Position numbers and translations under genes: made by a program. A stretch of 64,000 nt of DNA from Cranoglanis bouderius (lineage: Eukaryota; Chordata; Actinopteri; Siluriformes; Cranoglanididae). The first letter of the stretch is position 1. Each line of letters opens with the position of its first letter. The notes below the pieces were generated by a model that had not been told where the DNA came from, ran no database searches, and was given only the letters and a program-made list of their open reading frames with translations. The DNA lies in NCBI GenBank assembly GCA_023630585.1, contig CM042544.1, positions 15,055,256-15,119,255 on the forward strand. The letters run 5' to 3'. This document shows positions 55,560 through 64,000 of the stretch, piece after piece.

Positions 55560-57240
55560 CACTTTGAAGAGCATGCATGTGTGCTCGAGTGCAATGACAA
55601 AAATCCTAATAAACTAAACACACGAGCAGCTATGGGACATTTGTACATTAAGTGATTCCATGTAAAAAATAAATAAATAAATAAACATGGCTCTACCATG
55701 TTCGTTCAAACGATGGATCTGCTACACAGGTATTACGGTTTCAGGAAACAGTCGTGACTAGTTAGTTAGTTTCTCCAACAATGCATCGTACTGTGGTGGT
55801 TAAGCAGAGAGCTATATCGTTGTACGGGAAACGCACCCCTGCCTGTCTGCCATCAACTTCACTTTCTGACCTGTCTAAAATAAGCAATAAGAACATAAAG
55901 ATAAATAAATAATCAAATAATAATTACAAAATAATTACAAACGAAGGAATAGTATAAATAGTCAGCCTTTGTTTTGAGTGCATAAAAGTTGTGTTGTCTA
56001 ATCATGACACTTTGCCTATTCTCTAGTATAGGATTTTACACACTTGCATAAATGTAATAATAAAATTGTAACCATTTACACCTTGTAACTTGTTGCCTAT
56101 GGATCTGTCACCATGGAAAATGCTCCATCATGCCACCAGACGGCGCCCTTCCCTGAATTCTAACACTTCTTTGTTGTTGTTGTTTTTAATATCCTGTTAA
56201 TAATATTAGCCCCACTCAGGCCTTGCCATTTGTATTGTGTTAACAGCTACAATTATTGGATCTTCCTTTAGATTGTTTGCCCTGGTGCCTGTTCTGTGTA
56301 CGTAACCATTATTAACCTCTTTTCTCTCTTTGGATTGTGGGCATTTTTGTTATTAAACCTAATGGCTAGTGCACATGGATCCTCACTTTCTTATACAACT
56401 ACTTCCCCGAAGATGACTATTTTACAGTATCAGCAGACCCTGAAGTGTTATATCACATCATGCCGCAGAGATTTCTCAATAATTTTTATAAGAAAATGAC
56501 ACTTTAATGTTAGAATGTTGTGGAAATATTTGTGAAACAAGTTACAGTAGTTCCTGTGATCACTCACATTATACCAGCTATAAATAGTTGTTCCCTCACC
56601 AGCCCCTCTTTTTTGTCTCTCTTGAAATCAGTAAGCAAATTATTAATTGCTGGCATACGTTCCACTTCACCTGGTCCACTGATCAGAAACTAATCTGAAG
56701 CGCTGCATTGATTAACCGCATTGATTAACCTCTCTGACAGTAAAGCTTACAGTTGGGCCACTTTCAGCCCCAAATTAAATCAGACTACCACACAAACATT
56801 GTTTGCAAATACCATCAAATCTTTAGATATGGCTGCTTATAATTGATATGAACATGCAGTAACTTGCCCTTGTGTGCCTAAAATCAACTAAATATTCTAT
56901 CTGTGTAACTAAAGAAAGGAAGTAACCATTTATAAAGTTTTAATTAATTCATAAAATTTATTGAAAACTTTCATTTCTTGTGTACATATTTATTTAATGA
57001 CCAAATAAAAAAGAAAATGCATGCTCTTTTAAAATGTTTTTTTTTTTAATATTTATTTAAACAGAATATTTTATTAAATACAGACATATACATCCGTCAG
57101 TTTATCAGTTTAGCTAAGCACATAGAGTATGCTGCATGTATAAGTTCATTGGCCTAATTGAATTCTGGTCTGAAATATAAAATAGTCTAATAACATGTAA
57201 TTATATGACACTGTAATGATAATATATGATAATATGTATG
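55560..57240. other. Intergenic, no gene seen
   Basis: AT-rich sequence with a few poly-T tracts. No exon, RNA or element end recognised. Confidence 0.4.
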
Positions 57241-57242
57241 TG

Positions 57243-58401
<1,159 letters not shown>

Positions 58402-58875
58402 CAGTACTGTGCAAAAGTTTTAGGCACACTATACTACAAACTTTGTTATAGATTTTTTTATTTTATGACTTCTACATTATCAAGTCAGTACAAAAAACAT
58501 TTTAGATTCCCAAACATTAGTTTTCTAGCGCAAAATTAAATGTTACAGAAAAATGTTTGTATGTCATTAAAGAAAGCAGCATATCAGGTAAGAGACACTT
58601 TTCAGACAAAAAACATAATGAAGGCTGCTGCCTTTTTGCTGCAAAAATAAGAAGCAAGTGTGAAAGTCAAAGTCTCCAGAAGAACTGTGGCTGGTTCTGC
58701 AAGATGCTCAATAAAACTTACCAGTTCATTTCCTTATAAAACTGCATAAACTGTACTAGAGACTACTATTTTTATTTTTTGTCACACCAAATATTGACTT
58801 TGTTTGTGTTATTTTGAAGGCATCTTTGCTCTACAGCATTTCTTTGCATGTGCCTAAAATTTTTGCACAGTACTG
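58402..58875. mobile_element. MITE, copy C
   Basis: CAGTACTGTGCAAAAGTTTT to AAAATTTTTGCACAGTACTG, TA on both sides. The interior is the same as copies A and B, with an internal deletion in the right third (GACTTTGTTTGTGTTATTTT). Confidence 0.88.
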
Positions 58876-58877
58876 TA

Positions 58878-59745
58878 CAATATATAAAAATTTCAAGAAT
58901 CATCTCAGTTTGTCTGCTGTAACCTTCTCATGATACACAGTGTAGTTAGAGTTATAGCCATCCGTCTGTGTTGGATATGAATACACCACAAGACTGCTGT
59001 GTGGAACTTGAGGATGACTAACCCTAACTCTAACCCTAGAAAAATATTTCAATATACTGGAGTAACCAAAGATTCATAAAATGGAGAGTCTCACTAGAAT
59101 TTGAAATCTAATTTGAAAATGAAAAGCATAACTGCATTAAAATGAAAATCAATAGTTTTGGTAAGTAATAAAAGTTACTTTTCACATGAAAACATGACTA
59201 ACTTAATTTCATCATTTAAAAATATTTACTTTGTACTCTTTGATACCTGAGTACATTTAAAAGTATCAACTTTTTTTATTTTCCCTTTTTAAATTATGTA
59301 TGGATACTTCCATTTTTAATTGATTTTGACACATTATCTTTTTTTTTTTTGATAGTGTCATAATAATGTTTGTTTTGCCAGTTCTGCATAATTACATGTA
59401 AACAACAGTGTATTTATACAATTAATAATCTCATTATTGCAATTTCCACTTTCATTCGAAAACTCATTTGTGACCTTAAATTACACATGATTATATACAT
59501 ATTTCTACACATAAATATATCATAAAAAATAAAATAAAAAAATAGGCATTTGCAGACATGTTTCTAGGATTTAAAGCATACTGTATGTAATTATGACAAG
59601 CCCATGTGGAGCGCTGATGTGAACATTTTATATATGCAATGAATGTGTGCTATTTGGGGGTTTGTGTCAAATTTTGGCAATACTGCTCATAGTCAAGTGG
59701 CTCATAGTCAAGTGGTGCCAAACCTGAAACTAACAGCGACAAAAC
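58878..59745. other. 3' flank of the CD4-like gene
   Basis: AT-rich. If the tail exon is spliced at its GTAAGT, the true last exon would be here, but no acceptor plus conserved tail motif was recognised. A small CTAACCCTAACTCTAACCC tract lies at about 59021-59040. Confidence 0.4.
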
Positions 59746-59796
59746 TTACTTCTTACAGCAGCAGAGTCTCCTCTTACGCCGTCTATACCTTATTAC
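59746..59796 (-). CDS. CD4-like gene, cytoplasmic tail exon
   Basis: After a TGCACAG acceptor the exon reads VIRYRRRKRRLCCCKK then TAA, in frame with the transmembrane exon. The basic stretch followed by three cysteines resembles the Lck-binding CxC region of CD4 tails. The TAA is embedded in AAGAA|GTAAGT, a perfect donor, so the exon may instead be spliced two bases before the stop and continue into an unidentified exon. As read, the tail is very short. Confidence 0.6.
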   Translation of the reverse strand, partial: VIRYRRRKRRLCCCKK

Positions 59797-59899
59797 CTGT
59801 GCAAAAATGAGAGGGAGTGAGAATTTAGAATAAAAAAGAACAAAAACAGCACTACATTACGACATTATTATGACATGTTGATATCGTAGTAATGTTCAC

Positions 59900-59988
59900 C
59901 TGTCTGTGCCTACAAATGATGAAGACAGTTATTCCAGCAAGACCACCACCAATAGCTACAGCTAGCCAAATATTCTCTGGAGCTTTTC
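59900..59988 (-). CDS. CD4-like gene, transmembrane exon
   Basis: 89 nt between TTTTACAG and GTGAAC; entered in phase 1, left in phase 0. It encodes KAPENIWLAVAIGGGLAGIT then VFIICRHRQ: a short stalk, a hydrophobic segment with the Gly-rich GGG typical of CD4 membrane helices, and a cytoplasmic Cys-Arg start. The intron to the tail exon is 103 bp. Confidence 0.82.
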
Positions 59989-60585
59989 CTGTAAAACAGA
60001 ACACACAGGGCAGCGTTAGACTAAAAATGTTTCCAGTCCAATCTTAGTCTCTTTAAGCAGTGGGTCATGTCTCCCTATCTGCTTCAGTTTTGATGTTGTT
60101 CGATCACTGGCTTAGGATGAAGTAAAAACTGGCTCATAACTACTTCTTTTTTGTGATTACAACTGTGATTGTTGGTATTCTAAAGGTTCACACCTGTTTT
60201 CATAAAAACTTTATAAGTCATAAATGTAATCAGGCAAACACCATAGGTTACTAAAGAGAATGACAACAATCAACAGTCACACGTCATCTTTTTTTCTCTT
60301 AACCAGCAAATCAGCATCAGCATAGTAAACCCCGGAAGTAAAGAGAACACTGTGTTAGCGTGGAGATTTTCTCTACTTAGACACACAGGCAATCTAGTTT
60401 AGACAGCTTTCTATGCAAAGTCATTCAACATAGATTTATGTTTGGTATATATTTATTTTTATTAACAGTCTTGTTTTGTAAATATACCTTAAGATATAGA
60501 AATGTATAGTGGTTCATATCTTGCTGTGCACTTCTGCTCAGTGTCAGTTTCTTCTGTACATATAGCTTACTGCACACTTTTTAAA

Positions 60586-60588
<3 letters not shown>

Positions 60589-60645
<57 letters not shown>
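60589..60645. repeat. (CA)n microsatellite
   Basis: About 28 CA units within the CD4-like intron between the last Ig exon and the transmembrane exon. Confidence 0.95.
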
Positions 60646-60647
<2 letters not shown>

Positions 60648-61080
60648 ATATACAGTATGAGTTTGTACAGAACGAAGCTGTTTAATAAATTAATTATATG
60701 GGCAATATAAGAATAGAAATGTTTAAATGACAGTTCATACTGATCCTTCTGTTTTTCATTTCTTGGTAATTTGAAAGAGAGAAAAAAAAAACAATATTGC
60801 AGTCAGATGTTTTGTTCCAGTGCTAAACTCTTCATATGTGTAATGTTTACTGTATGACTTTGTCCCACGCATCAATCTGATTGGCCTACTTTCTCTTCAC
60901 ATATCACATATGAGCTCTGACTGAATCTGTCTATATAGATGTTTTTTAGCAATATGCGCACAAATCTTTATTGACATTTTTCACTGTGTTAACAGAAATA
61001 TTTTAGACTTGGATACAAAAAAAGAACATACTCTGAAGCCAGGGCTCGGACATTCTTGGCCCACAGCCTTGCTTCCTTAC

Positions 61081-61335
61081 CTATTTTCAAACTGACTGTA
61101 GCTGATGTAAGCACTTTTGCATTCTTTTTGAGTTGACATGTCCATCTACCACTGTCCTTCACTCTTATTCCAGGGATAGACAGCACTAAGGGATGAGGAG
61201 GGCTGAGCTTTGGCAGAGATGAATCACGGGGAGGTATCCAATTCACTTCCAGGTCAGAGGTCATGGGATGACCCAGTGTGCAGGTCAAGTTCACTGTTTT
61301 ACCCTCATATATATCTTTACCTGCTGAAGAAATAA
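61081..61335 (-). CDS. CD4-like gene, membrane-proximal Ig-domain exon (D4-like)
   Basis: 255 nt, phase 1 at both ends. It encodes an Ig fold with cysteines in VNLTCTLGHP and SGRWTCQLKK, a central Trp (VNWIPP), and the end TSATVSLKIG running into the transmembrane exon. The 'LTCTL...W..P' and 'SG.WTC.L' pattern with a long C-to-C'' loop (SLPKLSPPHPLVLSIPG) resembles CD4 domain 4. LAG3 is the main alternative, but the position before a CD4-like membrane and tail region favours CD4. Confidence 0.82.
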
Positions 61336-61490
61336 CTACAGGGGAAGGGGAAATTTAGGAATTATTGCAGTATACATGAAAGATTATATAAAGTAGTTCC
61401 ATAATGTAATTTTAAAATAAATATTACAGAGAAACATATATTTGCAGCCTCTTGTACAATACATTATTGTACATAAACCTGCATTTCCTA

Positions 61491-62391
61491 CACTCTAAAA
61501 AACACTTGGTTAAAAACAACCCAAACTGGGTTTTTTTAACCCAACGGCTGGGTAAATATAGGACAGAACACATTTTGGGCTAAACTAAACCAAGTCAAGT
61601 TGGGTTGTTCATTTTAACTCAGCAAATGTTGTTTTGTTTTGTTTTTTTCAACCCAAAGGATGGTTTCATTTTTACAAAAATGCTTTTATTTCATGAATGG
61701 GTTATGGGTTATATATATGTTCAGGGTTATTTTTACCCTTTGAAAATGTAAAATATATCACATTATAAACAAATATGTCAACATGGTGTCTCCTTTATTT
61801 ATACACAAGAAGGTGTTCAGAAATGTACTGCTAGAGCTGCTAAAGTGGTGTTTATATATAGACTTTGAAGTAAATTGCTCAAATAAGTCGTATATTTAAG
61901 ATGAAAACGTCAGATTTTGATCAAAGGAGATGTTTAAAACATCCAAAGAACTGAGTAACCAACTTACAATCCAGTGGGCTTTACAAACAATTAAGCTAAA
62001 GCTAACAAAGATAGCTGTGCATTTAATGTCATGTAAACTGGACTGTTATCTCACATTTTTGCTTTTTCTAGTGTACAGTAATGGTTTTATGGATAAATAT
62101 ATATTGATACGGACCTTGTTTCTCCAAATAAATCTAACAGTCTGTCCATGTGAAAACCGCTATCTCCACCTGAGGTGAATTCAAACAGTCCACGCTGAGT
62201 TGATTTGACTGGGCTGAGGCGTCAGGTGGAGTAGGGGTGCATTGATTCAACTGTCAGAGAAAATGATCGAGCCACTAACCCAGTGGTTGGGTTGCACAAA
62301 ACTACCCAAGACTGAGAAAATAACCCAATTAAATGACCCAAAAGGCTCAACCCAGAGTTTGGGTAAGAATAACCCAGCATTTTTTAGAGTG
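61491..62391. mobile_element. MITE with TA target duplication, in a CD4-like intron
   Basis: 901 bp. CACTCTAAAAAACACTTGG at the left and AGCATTTTTTAGAGTG at the right, TA on both sides (61489-61490 and 62392-62393). Subterminal regions are rich in AACCCA/TGGGTT words in both orientations (GGTTAAAAACAACCCA, GGGTAAGAATAACCCAG). No transposase. Confidence 0.85.
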
Positions 62392-62435
62392 TAAGAAATA
62401 ATTTAAGATCTAGTTCTTCATCGGGTCACACTCAC

Positions 62436-62810
62436 CTTGCAGCACCTCTACCTGCACGCTCCTGCTGAGTGTTCTTAACCCGAACGCCAGACTGCAGGTG
62501 TAGTTCCCCCTGTCATTTATAGACACCTTGGAAATCTTCACACTGAGATCATGATTTTTCAACTCATTCTCCATGAGCGAGCTGCGTGTGCCATTGGGGA
62601 CCTTCCAGGCAGGGGAAGGATTGAGTTGTAATTTGAGGAGAGTGAGTGAGGATTCAGAAGTGATAAGTGGCATGAAGCTCCAGCTACCTCCCGTCACACC
62701 TGTGGCATTCACTGTGGACCAGGGAATTTTTGAGGACAAGGAACAAGGGATATGGAAATTAGAGGAGGAGTCAAATGTATAGATGGGATCCGGTGGAGAG
62801 GAGGCAAGAT
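62436..62810 (-). CDS. CD4-like gene, Ig-domain exon (D3-like)
   Basis: 375 nt, phase 1 at both ends. Acceptor TTTCCCCAG, donor CAAG|GTGAGT. It encodes DLASSPPDPIYTFDSSSNFH with Cys in HIPCSLSS, a long V-like middle (GGSWSFMPL, LLKLQLNPSPAWKVPNG) and DRGNYTCSLAFGLRTLSRSV then QVEVLQ. The SFMPL/WKVP pair and DRGNYTC are V-set hallmarks, as in CD4 domain 3. Potential N-glycosylation at NGTR and NYTC. Extracellular. Confidence 0.8.
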
Positions 62811-62919
62811 CTGGGGAAAGAATAGGGAAGGTAAATATTTTAATATATAAGATCACTTAAATTAGAATTTCCTGCTTTTTTTTTAAACCTATATCTTGTT
62901 CTGTTGTCACCCTAGTGAA

Positions 62920-62922
<3 letters not shown>

Positions 62923-62980
<58 letters not shown>
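62923..62980. repeat. (TA)n microsatellite
   Basis: About 29 TA units in the CD4-like intron upstream of the D3-like exon. Confidence 0.95.
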
Positions 62981-62983
<3 letters not shown>

Positions 62984-63463
62984 TTTTTTTTTTAGTTTAG
63001 TTGTTTTTTATTACTATTATTTTAGAGCCATTCCTGATTTTTGTGGTCACGATGGTACCCATGAGCCACACACCAGAGCGCAGGTTACTGTTTGTTCTGT
63101 GTCCATAGTTAATCAGTGGTTACTAAAGATGAATGAATGAATTGTGTTTATTTTTACACAGAGTAATCAATGGTTTTAATGTTACTATTAAATAGATTTG
63201 TCATAAATCAAGTGTTTTTTGGCTTTGAATCTTCTGTAAGTGCTGTTCTTGACTGCCTGCTTGCATGCTACAGAAATGGTAGTGAAATAAAAATAAAAAT
63301 ACGCCACAAATGACATAATTTACATTACTTTGTTTCTGACACACACACCTTTACACATTAATACGTGCCTCCAGGTGTACAGAAATAAAACTATTATACT
63401 ACAGTCAGAAGTTAGCCTCGCACAATATGTAATATTCACTAATGACTTGCTGCATCTGTTATT

Positions 63464-63651
63464 TACATTTTTATTTACAGCATTTGGCAGACACCCTTAT
63501 CCAGAGCAACTTACATCTTTATTTCATTTACATATCTAAGCAGTTGAGGGCCTTGCTCAAGGGCCCAAAAATGGCAGCTTGGCAGTGCTGGAGTTTGAAC
63601 TCTCAACCTTTCAATCAGTAGCCCAATGTCTTAACCACTGAGCTGCCACTG
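63464..63651 (-). mobile_element. tRNA-derived SINE in a CD4-like intron
   Basis: Flanked by the 7-bp duplication TGTTATT (63457-63463 and 63652-63658). On the minus strand the head reads CAGCTCAGTGGTTAAG (A-box-like) and GAGAGTTCAAACTCC (B-box-like). It then has a central GGGCCCTTGAGCAAGGCCCT and the tail CTCTGGATAAGGGTGTCTGC ... AAATGTAAAT, the same 3' tail as the LINE at 33120-33666. Confidence 0.8.
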
Positions 63652-63763
63652 TGTTATTGCAGTACTAAAACTAGTGTTTTATTTATCTTAAATGAAAGCA
63701 CATAATACAGTACATGCAATTGCTTGAAATTTCAAAGCTGTGTCGCGTTAATTCTGTACATAC

Positions 63764-64000
63764 CTACAATGATGACATCTGTTCTGGCATTTAATGTGAT
63801 CGCATCATACTGCACTGCACAGGTCCACTTTCCACTGTGAATGCTGGAGACTTTGGTCACACTGAGAGTGTGTTTGTTCAAATTTGATGTTCCGACATAA
63901 GTTGTATTATCAGGCCCTAACCATCTTATAGTAGGGTGAACAAGATTAAATCCTTCACGTTCAATTTCACAGGACAGATGGAGACTGGCACCAGACAGCA
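63764..64000 (-). CDS. CD4-like gene, Ig-domain exon (D2-like), cut by the window edge
   Basis: The 3' part of an Ig exon running off the right edge. It encodes SGASLHLSCEIEREGF, PTIRWLGPDNTTYVG and VSSIHSGKWTCAVQYDAI, ending TDVIIV with donor GTAG|GTATGT in phase 1, matching the D3-like exon (joint Asp). Two Ig cysteines, a Trp and a glycosylation sequon (NTT) are visible. The compact C2-like pattern suits CD4 domain 2. The signal peptide and domain 1 must lie beyond the window. Confidence 0.8.

Noticed and set aside
61081..61335. LAG3 rather than CD4 as identity of the Ig gene
   Set aside because: Not fully excluded, but the GGG-containing membrane segment, basic tail with adjacent cysteines and domain pattern favour CD4-like; LAG3 tails have a KIEELE-type motif that is not seen.

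Overview
The window is nuclear DNA from a bony fish, possibly a catfish-type teleost, although the order is only a guess. The evidence is spliced vertebrate immune genes with GT-AG introns, AT-rich intergenic DNA, long CA/GT, GA and TA microsatellites, and a very high load of Tc1/mariner, hAT-like, LINE, SINE and LTR elements typical of teleosts. There are no operons, rRNA, functional tRNA genes or CRISPR arrays.

Three host genes can be supported, all on the minus strand. (1) A CXCR3-like chemokine receptor has two coding exons (9025-9390 and 2446-3159). They are split by a 5.9 kb intron holding a complete Tc1 copy, a Tc1 relic and a hAT-like element. (2) An unrecognised gene at 47166-50810 has eight exons that join in one frame to give 442 residues. 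An internal pair of exons has been tandemly duplicated. (3) A CD4-like T-cell co-receptor gene runs off the right edge. Ig-domain exons lie at 63764-64000, 62436-62810 and 61081-61335, a transmembrane exon at 59900-59988, and a short basic, cysteine-rich tail exon at about 59746-59796. A chemokine receptor of activated T cells and a CD4-like gene therefore sit within 60 kb.

The rest is mostly mobile DNA. 3.9-6.5 kb: a Tc1 copy beside an older Tc1 relic. 7.9-9.0 kb: a hAT-like element with an 8-bp target duplication. 12.5-16.1 kb: an intact LTR retrotransposon with a 5-bp target duplication whose only ORF is a Gag-like protein fused to a C6H2 zinc finger resembling the N-terminus of methionine aminopeptidase 1. 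This is the most unusual item in the window. 17.4-18.9 kb: a second copy of the first Tc1, with an open transposase frame. 19-31 kb: Tc1 relics and small inverted-repeat elements. 31-38 kb: three LINE pieces, one a nearly full-length L2-type element. 39-44 kb: a nested patchwork of IS630-like and Tc1 transposons. 45.3-45.9 kb: a solo LTR related to the 12.5 kb element. 53.9-55.6 kb: a Tc1 relic and a tRNA-derived SINE. 61.5 and 63.5 kb: a MITE and a second SINE inside CD4-like introns.

Exon boundaries were read by eye from splice consensus and frame continuity. Family names rest on remembered motifs, without any database search. Element edges are exact where inverted repeats and target duplications are visible and approximate elsewhere.
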